Of a stretch of DNA of 64,000 bases, positions 20,691 through 31,760 are shown piece by piece. Positions within the stretch are counted from its first letter, which is position 1. Each line of letters opens with the position of its first letter. The notes beneath the pieces are model-generated. The model saw nothing but the letters and a program-made list of their open reading frames with translations, did no database searches and was not told where the DNA came from. Source of the stretch: Argyresthia goedartella. Taxonomy: Eukaryota; Arthropoda; Insecta; Lepidoptera; Argyresthiidae. Location: contig OX463807.1 of the NCBI GenBank assembly GCA_949825045.1, positions 40,878,749 to 40,942,748 of the forward strand, written 5' to 3'. A program made the translations under genes and the position numbers.

Positions 20691-22560
20691 TATTTATTAT
20701 TTATTTTATTGGCTTATGTTTAAACGATTACCAAAAAAAACGAAAATGTGTTACCAATAAATTCGAAATGACTGCCGGAATTAGTAAATGATCACCAAAT
20801 TGTGTTTGGATAAATGAATACAAAACTTCTTTTTATGTTTTGTGTACTTAAGTTTATGTTTTAAGTATTTTTTGTTGTTCTTACATGTTCAACGTAACTC
20901 GAAAGGTAAAGGGTACTTTACCCTTCACCTAAGCCCCCGCAGTATTTTGCCCTGATATTTTCTACAACTTTTGGTGATCATTTCCCTTCGGCCGTGTACG
21001 TTACGTACGTAACCGACCTTTCGTAACTGGTATCGAAGGAAGAAAAAATGATCTTTGTACGAACCCGGTTTCTAACAGAGATCATTTTTTCCTCATACGT
21101 AATCATAGTTTCGATGGAAGAAATTTCTAGTTTGAGTTGCTAATTCAGATTATTTATTACTCATACGTGACTGAATAAAATATGTTTATCATCATTTAGC
21201 GTAGATAACATACTCATGTAAAACCACTTTAAACTCCTTACTAACTGGCCACTTGATAAAGTATTGACAAATGTTTTTTTACCCATTTCGGGTAAAAAAA
21301 AAACTGATCATTATAATTGTTTCCTATTGTACTTATGCTTTGTGAAACAATACCAAAACAAATTATGAATACTGCCAGGGGGCAGAGCGGAACTAGGCCC
21401 CGGGCCAAGCGTGCTGCTATAAATAGATGAAGTATACACTGCAGCAGCAATAGCACAGCGCTTGAAGTTCACAGATTACTATATCATTTTTTACTCACAT
21501 GACGTCACATCCTTCTTCCCACGAGGGTTTCCAGGAACCGAGGCTTGGACGCATCGTTTGTAGATTTGAGGCCTTCTCTCGATCAATTTTACTTCTCCAA
21601 ATACTGCGCACCCACAACACAACACAAAAAATAGTTTCTTGTAAAAAAAAGTATTTGATTGATTGCACGTTATATAAACTTAACTCTGACACAATGAAAG
21701 AACTATTCATTACACTGACAGATTCACCAAACTGATTCATAATTTAAAAAATATTTGTTCTAAATCACACGATAATGAACTAATATTACACTATTTGGAA
21801 GGTATCCCACGGATTTAAGTAACCGAAGAAGCAGGCACGGTTTTTCAGGATAAATATTTTTTTCTCATTACGTCACAGAGGCGGGAGGCGAAGCCAGCCT
21901 GGCTCAAGGACGTTGTGCGTGCCGTAACTTTAGTACTGAACTGGGAAATCTGGGGTTGACACACCCAGACATGACCTATAGCTACCCACTAATATATACA
22001 ATCAGGCGTACTCTAGCGTAGTACTACTCTGTCAGAGAGTGTGTAAAAGTAGGGCGAAGTATGGTGAGGTTGAAGGGGGTATTCGATTGGAAATTATTAT
22101 TGTGGGTAGTAATTATATAATCTTGGTCTGAGGTAAATTTTAAAAAAGTTTCAAAATCATAGTGAAAAATATAAAAGATTCTATTGAGATTTAAAGGTGG
22201 TAAAAAAAATCATATCTTTTGTTCTTTAGTTATTACGAGCAAAAGAAACATTCCATAAAATCAAAAAAAAATTAGGACCCAAAACAAGACTTATTTTTCA
22301 ACTATTTCATATATCTCTGGTGAAAAGTTCAAGATTGAAGCTGAATGCGTTGTCAACTATACCATTGCGATTTGACCTCACGAGGAGTTCAAGAGGCGGG
22401 AGGAGGGGCTTTACCCCCTCCCCGCGGCCGCCGCCGCTGCCGCTGCCGCCGCCCACGCCCCATTGTCCTGAAGGCATTGTTTCAGCGACGTGCAACTGAA
22501 AAAATAATCATAGATATAAATATTCTGATTTCCGCAAATTCGTCTGCGTGCCTTTAGGAA
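20691..22560. other. Unassigned stretch
   Basis: Contains AT-rich DNA, a GC-rich patch at 22395-22460 (CCGCGGCCGCCGCCGCTGCC) and only weak inverted similarity near 21030-21120. No recognised coding region or complete element was found. Confidence 0.4.
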
Positions 22561-22574
22561 TATGCGTTTACCGG

Positions 22575-22705
22575 AAGAAAAGCATCTTGTATGGTAATCT
22601 AGCTTTTAAACTATATGTATGCTAAATTTCATTCAAATCCGTTCAGTCGTTTTTGCGTGGTTGAGTAACAAACATAACACACTTTCACATTTATAATATT
22701 ACGAT
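22575..22705 (+). repeat. Common dispersed insect repeat end
   Basis: The words AATTTCATTCAAATCCGTTC, AGTCGTTTTTGCGTGGTTGA and GTAACAAACATAACACACTT, followed by TTATAATATTA, form a repeat end that is very frequent in lepidopteran genomes. That statement comes from general familiarity and not from a search. It is non-coding and the parent element is not determinable here. Confidence 0.5.
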
Positions 22706-22861
22706 GATTAGTTGCGGCGGTTGAACACAGGCGAGAGCTCGGTCCTATATTGTGAATATTTCACCAAATGTCATAGATGTTATAGAAGCCTTATTTTTTT
22801 CTTTTAAGTTAATTCTATAAAAGATGAAAACAAAGGTATATTTTTTTCACCTTTTAAAGAT

Positions 22862-22930
22862 TTTAAGTAGTATGTGGTGACTCGCACACGAAGGGTTCCA
22901 TACCATTCTACACGGAAAAACATAAAACGA
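22862..22930. repeat. Fragment of GTTCCGTACC-type repeat
   Basis: GTGGTGACTCGCACACGAAG, then GGTTCCATACCATT, matches one end of the repeat family seen at 23.5-24.4, 25.05 and 63.25 kb. Only the end is present. Confidence 0.5.
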
Positions 22931-23484
22931 CAGTAGTTCGAGTATATTAACCTTTTTAATCTTTAACAATAAAATACAAGACGAGCAATGAAAAAGTTCC
23001 ACTCATAATATGCCGACAAACTCCTTATATACTAGCAGGACTACATTAAATTCCGTACATCGAAACATTGAAAAAGAGTGTGTAGCATGTAAGTATTGAA
23101 CTATGTATCTACTCAGGTTAACGAAACTCTTTGCTCATTGAAACCGGAAGTGTATATAAAATGAGTAACTTATTTACAGAAATAAAATAAAATATGATAA
23201 AAAACTTGATATTATTTTGTATAAGAAATTCGAATGACCAATTATTTAATAATCGTATGATGTCAAAAGATCTTTAATTGATGGTACCTATTACGTTTTG
23301 TGCTTAGTTAGCACAAAACTCAATTCCTGCAATAAAAGATCTTTACCGATAAGATCGAGAGAAACACCGTTTTCACCGATAAACAAATAAAACAAAATGT
23401 CTAAGAAAATAGCCATACCAATAATTTATTGTATGGGTACTTCTTTTTTTCTGAAAAACCGGTATGTTTCATTATTTGTTGTTA

Positions 23485-24430
23485 TAAAGGCAATAGAAAT
23501 ACTGTCTGTAAAAATTTTAGCTCTCTCTATTTCGGTTGATCCGGTAGAGCCCGGTGACAGACGGACAGGCAAACGGACAGCGGAGGCTTAGCAATAGGGT
23601 CCTGTTTGGCACCGTTCGAGTACGGAACCCTAAAAACGATACCAAACACTACTTAGTACCAAAGGTTTGATAAAACTGATACCAAACACTACTTTGTACC
23701 AAAGGTTTGATAAAACGATATCAAACACTACTTAGTACCAAAAGTTGGCACTATTCGAGTACGGAACCCTAAAAATGATACCAAACACTACTTAGTACCA
23801 AAGGTTTGATAAAACTGATACCAAACACTACTTAGTACCAAAGGTTTGATAAAACTGATACCAAACACTACTTAGTACCAAAGGTTTGATAAAACGATAT
23901 CAAACACTACTTAGTACCAAAAGTTGGCACTATTCGAGTACGGAACCCTAAAAACGATACCAAACACTACTTAGTACCAAAGGTTTGATAAAACTGATAC
24001 CAAACACTACTTAGTACCAAAGGTTTGATAAAACTGATACCAAACACTACTTAGTACCAAAGGTTTGATAAAACGATATCAAACACTACTTAGTACCAAA
24101 GGTTGGCACCATTCGAGTACGGAACCCTAAAAACGATACCAAACACTACTTAGTAACAAAGGTTTGATAAAAACGATACCAAACACTACTTAGTAACAAA
24201 GGTTTGATAAAAACGATACCAAAAACTACTAAGTACCAAAGGTTTGATACTAAGTAGTGTTTGGTATCGTTTTTAGGGTTCCATACTCGAACGGTGCCAA
24301 ACGGGACACTATTACTAAGCCACCGCTGTCCGTCAGTCCGTCCGTCCGTCTGTCACCGGGCTCCACCGGATCAACCGAAACAGGTGGAGAGCTGTATTTG
24401 TAACAGAGAGTGTATATTGACCGATTTCAA
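23485..24430. repeat. Large foldback repeat with tandem core
   Basis: Arms of roughly 160 bp at 23485-23650 and 24245-24430 are inverted copies with some substitutions and small indels. Both contain TTTCGGTTGATCCGG, GGTGACAGACGGAC, TTTGGCACCGTTCGAG and TACGGAACCCTAAAAAC in the appropriate sense. About 600 bp of tandem repeats separates them. The arms belong to the dispersed family with the ACGGAACCCTAAAAA end that is abundant in moths and butterflies. There is no coding content. Confidence 0.85.
23637..24258. repeat. Higher-order tandem array of 40-bp monomers
   Basis: Fourteen monomers of about 40 bp start GATACCAAACACTACTTAGT and end AAAGGTTTGATAAAAC. Every fourth monomer instead starts GATATC and ends in a TTGGCACTATTCGAGTACGG extension to about 60 bp, giving a higher-order period near 180 bp. 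The first and last groups are incomplete. Copies of the higher-order unit are nearly identical, implying recent amplification or homogenisation. Confidence 0.9.
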
Positions 24431-25040
24431 AAAGGAGGTTCTCAATTTGGTTATATTTTAACCCACGACGGACGGAACCACAGATATCTCAACTGCTCTG
24501 TGTACGGAACGGAATGAAGGCGGTATATGCTTTTGGGGTCAGAGTTTGTTTGTGTGTGTCCGATACCATTTTCATGGAAAACTACTGGACCGATTTTGAT
24601 ATTGTTTTTTTTTAAACGGCTTTAATTTCTGAATATGACCACCAGGGGGCGCTGCAGGAACCAGGATGGTTGACGCTTGAGTGCTTCTCAGAAACTACTT
24701 CGATGCGGCTTTTTGCTTTATATTAGGTTTCCATAACGTAAGGGTGTTTTTTTTTTAGTTATTATTGTAGAAACACCGTACCGGTAGTTAATGATTAGTG
24801 TGTTCATTTAAAATCTAGTTGAAAAAACATACGGTCTTATCTAAGCTTTATTGATGCCTCCAGGAATGTTAAATAAAATAACCATGGCATACAATTTAAG
24901 AATATTGGATGCACATAATTCCTTATTTTGTGAGACTTGGCCGGCCTCACGCGGCCGAAATGCATTTCTGAATTGAAAATCTGAATCTAGGATCGGAATT
25001 CAGAACGCACGGAAATTCATACTAATTACCTATTCCGTTT
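24431..25040. other. Dispersed-repeat-like stretch
   Basis: Contains ACTACTGGACCGATTTTGAT and CCACCAGGGGGCGCTGCAGG, words common in lepidopteran intergenic repeats. No coding region or clear ends are visible. Confidence 0.4.
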
Positions 25041-25044
25041 TTTT

Positions 25045-25375
25045 TTAAGGTTCCGTACCTTAAAAGGAAAAATGGATCCCTTTTAGGATCACTTTGTTGT
25101 CCCTCTGGCCGTTTGTCACAAGCCTTTTACTCAGGAACGCGTGCAGGTATCAAATTGTAACTGATGTCAATTACTCTCACATCTGTGGACCCTTGGAGCT
25201 AAGAAAAATTCTAATTTCTAGGTCAACGCAATCAAAAAATACGGCTGTTTACGTCCCAAATTTGCTGAATTTGCTTCATATTCGCAAGGGAATCAAAACC
25301 CATAGGGTACTTCCCTTTGACCTAGAATCATGAAATTTGGCAAAAAGTTAAGGGTTGAGGTGTAAGGTAGTCGCA
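25045..25375 (+). repeat. GTTCCGTACC dispersed repeat, longer copy
   Basis: Begins AAGGTTCCGTACCTTAAAAG and GAAAAATGGATCCCTTTTAG, then continues TAGGATCACTTTGTTGTCCC and, farther on, CATGAAATTTGGCAAAAAGT. This order is that of a widespread lepidopteran repeat. The 79-residue open frame inside it is not a gene. Confidence 0.6.
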
Positions 25376-25538
25376 ATAAAATCATGTTATCGTACAGAAG
25401 AGCTCCCGCTATATTCATTGGATATATCCTCGTTATTGCACAGTATCGAGTGCCACAAGTTACAAAAATGTATTAATTTGTATGTCACGCCCATTCATTG
25501 ATCACACAAAATCTCTGCTTTAGTAAATTCATGTACTA

Positions 25539-26332
25539 CATAGTCAGGTCATAAGTTCTGTCACATGTGCGATATGAAATAATTTAGACATGTTTATTAT
25601 TTATGTAAACATTTATATATAGCAAAATGAACTTATTAAAACATAGATTCTTATGGTAATAAAGTTTATTCAAAATGACCCCCGCGATTTTGAATACAGG
25701 CCTTTATTCTGCGCGGCCAGTCGTCTATCGCAGCACGAACTAGGTCCATGTCAATATCGGCGGCTGCCTTAATCAAGGATGCCTTGAGTGACTCCAAATC
25801 AGGATGAGGCTTTGAGCAGGCCTTTTCCTCCAAGTGTTGCCATATCTTGTAATCTAACGGACTCAAATATGGACTCCAGTCCAGGCCAGTCCAGTGAGGG
25901 CCAGTCTTCGTGCCGGATGAAGTCGATTTCACGCGCCGCCAGCGAGTCTTGTGTGCTTTTCGCTCTATGAGCTGGCGCAGAATCTTGTTGGAATACCCAG
26001 TGCCTGTTATTAAACATGGTATGAGAAACAGGTTCCACAAGGTTCTTGAGGACTGTATTTTGATACACAACTGCATTCGTTTTTACGCCTTTCTCACAAA
26101 AATGTACCTCAGTTAAGCCCCAATAAGAGACTCCCAAACAAACCATGAGCGAGGATGGAAAATGACCTCGTTGGACACGCGGAATACGGTTGCTCGCTTC
26201 TTCACTGGTGTGTGCGTACACCTTATCATTTTGTTTGTTGTAGCTCTCTTCCACGGTGAAAATTTTTTTATCCGAAAAAAGAATTTCCCGATGCTTTTTT
26301 CCCGCGTACCGCTTCAACAAAGCGCGGCATCT
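25539..26332 (-). mobile_element. maT/mariner element, copy 2, truncated
   Basis: It starts CATAGTCAGGTCATAAGT directly after a TA at 25537-25538 and parallels copy 1 (15607 onward) until about 26332, where similarity stops abruptly at GCGCGGCATCT. The other terminal repeat and the transposase N-terminal half are therefore missing. Copy 1 and copy 2 are near-identical over the shared 790 bp. Confidence 0.88.
25666..26320 (-). pseudogene. maT transposase C-terminal half, copy 2
   Basis: The minus-strand frame from 26320 reads LLKRYAGKKHREILFSD-type sequence with KKIFT in place of the EKIFT of copy 1. It continues through SSLMVCLGVSYWGL, where copy 1 has two stops, to FQQDSAPAH. At about 25880 a short local duplication of a CCAGTCCAGG word shifts the frame. 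The third catalytic aspartate region is therefore read in another frame, LSPLDYKIW. The two defective copies are broken at different places. Confidence 0.85.
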
Positions 26333-27533
26333 CTTGACCTAATAGTGCAGGGCAATGCTTTGCCATATTAATTGCATCGTGAATCGATACAAAGGGTTAA
26401 CCAATCAAAAGGTCGACGACTGGAAACGTGGGGCTTTCCGTTTCCGTTAATTACGTCACAGTGTGTTTTCATTAATTTCTGATTAATGTTGACTGTCGCG
26501 TGACCGAAAACCTACTTTTGCCGAATTTATTTTCTTAAAATATCAATAATCTTTTATGTTAAAACAAATGTGTTTTTTCTTATCTAAATACTATGAATGA
26601 ACCACTAGAAACTCTTATCCAACCGATTTACTGCATAATATCTTTATTGCACACAAATAATATTATTCATTTCAAGTGGAAACAAGCGTATTCTGAGTAA
26701 AAAGACAGCATTAAACTGTGACGTCACACGGCTGTATTTCACAGAACTCACAAGTAAAAAAACAGTTCCTAAAATGCATAATTCAAATATCCCGTACCAC
26801 CCGTACCGTATCCACGCACAAGTGTATCCGACATTCAATTAGTTACAAGATGCGATATCATTTTTCGAGCTTCAAACGCTGTTAAAGCCCCAGGCGCCAC
26901 TGTTAGCATTGTTTTTTGCCTCCCAGTCAATTGTATTCCCGTCAGATTACGTCCATCAAATTAGTTGTTGCGGACAGCGCAGCATAATTCAGCAACTCGA
27001 GTCGACCGAGAATCAACAGTTTTCAAACGTCATTGTGACAGATGTCGAATTGGATGTGGATGTACGTCACATACGTAGGGGGCTGTCGAGTATTGTCGTT
27101 CACTGTTCTCACGAAAATGACACTTTATATATCATGCAAAACCTACCCAAAGCAAGTCATTATAGCTCTAGGCTTTAGCGGTGACAAAAAGTTGTACTGA
27201 ATTGCATTATGTCACAACCGAGATCACTCCAGGGATTAAAAGATTTTCACTTCTCGTAGTTCTTATTTAAATGGCCTTAAAATCTAATTTCATTAAATAC
27301 GCGTCGCGCTCACAGCCCCTCTCCCCGGTGGCGGAGGCGGCAGCGGAGGGGCAGCGTGTCTCAAACTTATTCGGAATTCGAGCTGTCCACGGCGAGCTGA
27401 ATGGAACAAATTGTAATTTTTTTCAAGACGCTGCAACTGGACATTAGTCAAATATACATTTTAATATTAATTTACTTTAATAAAATGCTGTTTTAGTGCC
27501 TAGCTTTTTCTATTTTCTCGCAAAAGGTGCGAA
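26333..27533. other. Unassigned stretch
   Basis: No gene recognised. A GC-rich patch is present at 27315-27350 (CCCCGGTGGCGGAGGCGGCA). Confidence 0.4.
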
Positions 27534-27535
27534 AA

Positions 27536-27797
27536 GTAGAGTATACTCCTCGGGGATAACGCTGTTTTGTCTTGGGCACGCATGAATCCCTCACTGCAGG
27601 GATTCATCTCGCTTTGCTCGGGAATCAACTCATAACCTCGCATCGCTCGGGGATTAAATCGGACCCCAGGTTTAACCCCCGAGCGAAGCGTGGGTGTTAT
27701 GAGTTAATTCCCGAGCAAAGCGAGCGTTACGTTCAGGATTCAATACCGCGCTCGTGACATAAAACAGTGCTTTATCCCCTTGGTGTATAATCTACTA
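27536..27797. mobile_element. Foldback MITE of about 262 bp
   Basis: The left side AGTAGAGTATACTCCTCGGG, then GATAACGCTGTTTTGTC, is mirrored on the right by GACATAAAACAGTGCTTTAT and CCCCTTGGTGTATAATCTAC. Inner arms CGCTTTGCTCGGGAATCAAC and GTTAATTCCCGAGCAAAGCG are also inverted. Symmetry extends over most of the length, the form of a foldback MITE. There is no coding content, and no target duplication was confirmed. Confidence 0.75.
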
Positions 27798-28210
27798 TTA
27801 TACCCCGTATTTCGATTATCTACCTCTTGAAATCTATGTATCCCAATACCTTTGAAAGGCATCGCGATTATGATTATGAAGAATTTTATATAGGAATTGT
27901 GTCTAATAATTCTGCTCTGAAGTTGAAGAATATCTTTCAAAACGTCAAATTCAAAGGGATTCGGGATAGTTGTTGCGGTACAGAATCAGCCTCCTGCTAT
28001 CCTCTAGCTGAACGTACGTATTGTAAATGTTACGTACGTTACGTTAGAAATAGTCGTCATAACATCTAGGCACCTGAATTCGTACACTAAACCGATGCCT
28101 TATATTTGCCTTACTTCTCCACATGGCAGGTTCATATCAATGAAAAGTATCACAAGTGAAAATTCACTAGCTCGATAGTTTGTAATCATTTAACATATAT
28201 TTATATATAT
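27798..28210. other. Unassigned stretch
   Basis: Short open frames only. ACGTACGT-rich words occur near 28010-28045. Nothing recognised. Confidence 0.4.
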
Positions 28211-28211
28211 A

Positions 28212-28385
28212 CAGGCACATACATGGCTCCACACTAGGAAACCCTGTGTCGTGGGAACCAGAAATAGCGACATCACATAACACACATATAAAGATCCAAA
28301 ACCAGGTTTTTTTTTTTGTTCCCAGCCGGGGATCGAACACGGGAGCTTACGAATTAAATTATCCTGCTGTTAGATACCTGGCTCC
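28212..28385 (-). mobile_element. tRNA-like SINE, family S2 (minus)
   Basis: In plus-strand sense it carries AGGCACATACATGGCTCCAC, CACTAGGAAACCCTGTGTCG, TGGGAACCAGAAATAGCGAC and GCCGGGGATCGAACACGGGA. The last is an inverted box B. The family S2 copy at 34.8 kb has the same order. The head end beyond the B box is diverged. Confidence 0.7.
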
Positions 28386-30784
28386 CCTCCATCACCCCGC
28401 ATTAAGCCAGCTGCGTGGTGGATGGCTCGATGTTACTCGAATTCGATCGATTGAAGCACTTCACGGTTTTTCGAATGCAATCAAAGAAGTGATTGTTCTG
28501 CCGCACTACTAACCAGTATTCTCCGAGACTTGGATACATACTGAACGCTTAAATGCCTGAAAGGTTAAATTAACTAAAACATTAATTCACTTTGATGGGA
28601 CAATAAAGCAACAGCCGTCTATAAATATTTACACTCGAAATTGAGGACTGGCTTCACCAAGTGCGGTTAGACTCGCCGATGTCGCGATTTGATGATTTTG
28701 TAAAATCCCTTGTAAGGTCTATTTTTGCCACACTGGCAATACAATTTAGGAGTTAAATCGTGTCGAAAGGGTGACTATTAGTATTGTATGATGTTTAGTC
28801 ACTTTCAGCTTTAATTAAATAGAGTTCTTACTTATCCCACTGAGGTCCAAAGAAGATATGAGGCAAAAAATACGTGTAGGTACTGAGCATATTTGTAAAT
28901 ATCTATACAGTAATTAAGAAATTCTGATTAACTGAGCAAAAACGTATGGAAAAAGTAACTATACGTATAGTAGCACGTTTAATCGCTTCCTTCTAAATGT
29001 AACCACATTTCGCCGTTAAGTGATTTTCAAAAACTGTTTCTTTTACTCCGTATATATTCATTCATTTATCAATCATATTTAAGCAACAATAACGGTTTAG
29101 TTAGAAAAATTATAAATTTTAGTTTTCAAGTTACAACTTCCTCCGAAAACGCTACACAGGTCCTGGTGTTGGGTTTCGTTTTTCTGAGTGACTTGGCGTC
29201 GCTTCTAGCGTCACGAGATTGAAAACTATTAACAAAACTCTTTTCCTAACCAACTCACTTATATCTATGGTTTATAATGGTGTTGGCGGATTGTTGTTTT
29301 ATTATATAATCCATTTTGTTAGTCTTGTTCCTATTATGAAAATAAATTCTCATTTTGTAGTTTAGGACTCAGGTTTGGCCCAGGTGATTTTCGTTGCACT
29401 CAAAATTATAAATTAATTATTGTTCTAAAGAATTACAAAGTTTTCGACCTCAAAATGTATTTTATCCAACAATTACAAAATGAATTAACTAGCGATCTAT
29501 CTACATTTAGTATACTTGATAATACATTCGCAATAAACCAATTTAAAATGTTTCGTGGAACATGCCTTGGGACCTCATAATTATAAAGCTTATACTAGCA
29601 TTAGAACTAACCACACGCTTTATAAACAACAATATCATAAAACAAATTCGTGCCAAATTACAATGTCTTTATTGATTCCTTGATTGAGTGAGTTAGTTCC
29701 CTCCAGTTCGCTAACTGAATCAACAAGGGTAGTGTCATTGCAGCTAATATTACAGCGACAGCCAGTACCCTATTACCATAGGGCGGAGTAGGTAAATGCG
29801 AGCCCCTCATCGGCTGGCGGCCAGCGCACCGAGGGATTACTAAATATAATGTTTCATAGAGACAAATTATTTACCTTTTTTTTATTCCACCGTTATATTT
29901 AAAATTGAGAATAGTAATACATTATTAATGTGAATAATGGGGATGTTTTTTGATCAGTCACAAACCGGCTGGATGGATTTTGAATGAAATTCAGGACAAA
30001 GTGATCTTGATCAGTGTTTTTCAAACTGTTGACCCAGTTCAGTATTTATTTTTCTCGTAAAGTCTAGCGTTTACGGAATCTGTGGGAACCCTAGTGCCCC
30101 CGCCAAGACGAGCCAAGCGAAGCGCACGGGCACTTCTACATTTTCTCGAAGCACTTCGTCGTTTTTTTGAACCCTCACAACTTTGATTTGGATTATATCA
30201 GATAGACAATATATAATTTATTAAATATTTAAAGTTTTATTTACATATCTCTTATACTTTAAATTTTATTGATATCATAAAATCCCCGATTTCGTCACTG
30301 ACTACTGATGATCATCAAAAATTTTAGGGTACTTCTTTTAGTCCCAGAAAGCTAATATTCGGTATGTAAGCTAGTATTACTAGACCAACAACAAAAAATC
30401 AGAAATTTGGTTTACCCCCCAACCTCCTAAACTAGGGGATGAAAGTTTGTATGAGACTTCCGCAAATTTTGATGCTTAAGGTATAAATTTGATATAGAGA
30501 CTCCTTGTTATAAATAAAAAAATACAAATAGCACGTTTTTTAGTCCATCATTCCCCACGCTTTAATAAGGGGGTGGAATTAAGCGCGCCCAAAACGCCTA
30601 ATTTGCACCCGAACATCGGGCTAAGAATGTTGACAAATCGCGAGTGCGGTGCATTAGAGGTCAGTCATACGTTGGTGGGTATCCCATTGTATGCCACTGA
30701 TCGCTATAGACGACAATTAAGTGGCTAGATATCAACTTGAACACCAATCGTACAGTCAAGTCTAAAACAGAAATGACAATGCTG
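28386..30784. other. Long unassigned stretch
   Basis: About 2.4 kb is AT-rich and without supported gene, tandem repeat or complete element. The segment 30300-30560 contains wording (TTTACCCCCCAACCTCCTAA; CCACGCTTTAATAAGGGGGT) that resembles dispersed lepidopteran repeats, but I cannot give ends. Confidence 0.45.
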
Positions 30785-30830
30785 AATACCGATTCCACAA
30801 ACATATACATATATTTGTGGAATCGGTGTT
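30785..30830. repeat. Hairpin with ACCGATTCCACAAA arms
   Basis: AATACCGATTCCACAAA and the inverted TTTGTGGAATCGGTGTT flank a 12-nt AT spacer, with one mismatch in the arms. Confidence 0.8.
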
Positions 30831-30912
30831 ATAACGAATTGGAAAAAAGGCAAAGAAAGAGAGTGGGCTGTGAAAAGGGCACCTCTGATGTGCCCCTAAA
30901 AAGAAAGACAAA

Positions 30913-31371
30913 ATGAACAAAATAAAAAATATTGTCTCAGGCAACATTCAAAAAGAAGTGAAATCCCACCAAAAACAATGTCATGTAAAATTTTGCCAAG
31001 ATGAGACCATATGGCTCACACTGTCTAAGATTTATCAGATCTCAAGTAGAGCCAAGTTTCTAACTCTACACGCCCTAACTCTAAAACTCTACACCTTAGT
31101 CAAAATATGTGGCTTGGCCGTTTTGCTACCGTCATATGTGGGTAAGGTGAAAAATAAATTCACTGTTTTTGACTACCGTTCTGGGGCATTTCTGATGCAA
31201 AGGATCTCCCTGGCTGTGCAACGGGGAAATGCTGCCAGGCGTCATGGAAACCTTAGCCTCGGCAATTTCCCGGGGAGGTTTATTCGCGTTATTGTTTCTT
31301 TTTGTGTTTTAATTTTAATTTTAATTTTGATATTTTGTACATTTCGAATTTTATGGCGTATATTAAAATAA
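30913..31371 (+). other. 152-codon open frame, function unknown
   Basis: The open frame begins with ATG and ends in a strongly hydrophobic tail (repeated LIL). A central QRISLAVQRGNAARRHGNL segment looks like conserved protein and loosely recalls the C termini of some retroelement or transposon proteins, but I cannot name the family. It could be a decayed transposon fragment fused to AT-rich DNA. No neighbouring gene supports it. Confidence 0.3.
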
Positions 31372-31406
31372 TGATTCAAAATATAAAACTAAACAATAAA
31401 AAAAAA

Positions 31407-31553
31407 CACTATTCATTACTTTTCTGGTATACAATAGTTCTTATAGTAGCGAGTACAATTTTTGTAGGTACGAATAAACAAATCTATCTAAATTTTCCAA
31501 CATTCGTTTTTCTACAAGAACTATTATTGTAAACAGATAAGTAATGAACAGTG
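31407..31553. repeat. Imperfect 42-bp inverted repeat pair
   Basis: CACTATTCATTACTTTTCTG and onward to AGTTCTTATAG at left matches, in inverted sense, CTACAAGAACTATTATTGTA to AAGTAATGAACAGTG at right. The spacer is about 60 nt. It looks like a small MITE of about 147 bp. Confidence 0.7.
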
Positions 31554-31589
31554 AATACATTTTTCTCCTTAAGCCCATGTGAAGGTAGC

Positions 31590-31760
31590 GATATGATTTT
31601 GACAGGTGTCATGATTTTGACAGGTGTCATGATTTTGACAGGTGTCATGGTTTTGACAGGTGTCATGGTTTTGACAGGTGTCATGATTTTGACAGTTGTT
31701 ATGGTTTTGACAGATCTCATGATTTTTGCAGTTGTGACGATGTTGACAGGTGTTAACTTA
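31590..31760. repeat. 18-bp minisatellite
   Basis: Units of ATGATTTTGACAGGTGTC occur about six times almost unchanged, then decay over a few more (GACAGTTGTT, GACAGATCTC, GACAGGTGTT). The period is a multiple of three, so open frames across it are artefacts. Confidence 0.9.

Noticed and set aside
21025..21125. Inverted similarity around GAAAAAATGATCTTTG
   Set aside because: Short and interrupted; not better than expected in AT-rich DNA.
23637..24258. CRISPR-like array
   Set aside because: Monomers are contiguous tandem repeats without unique spacers, in a eukaryotic repeat.
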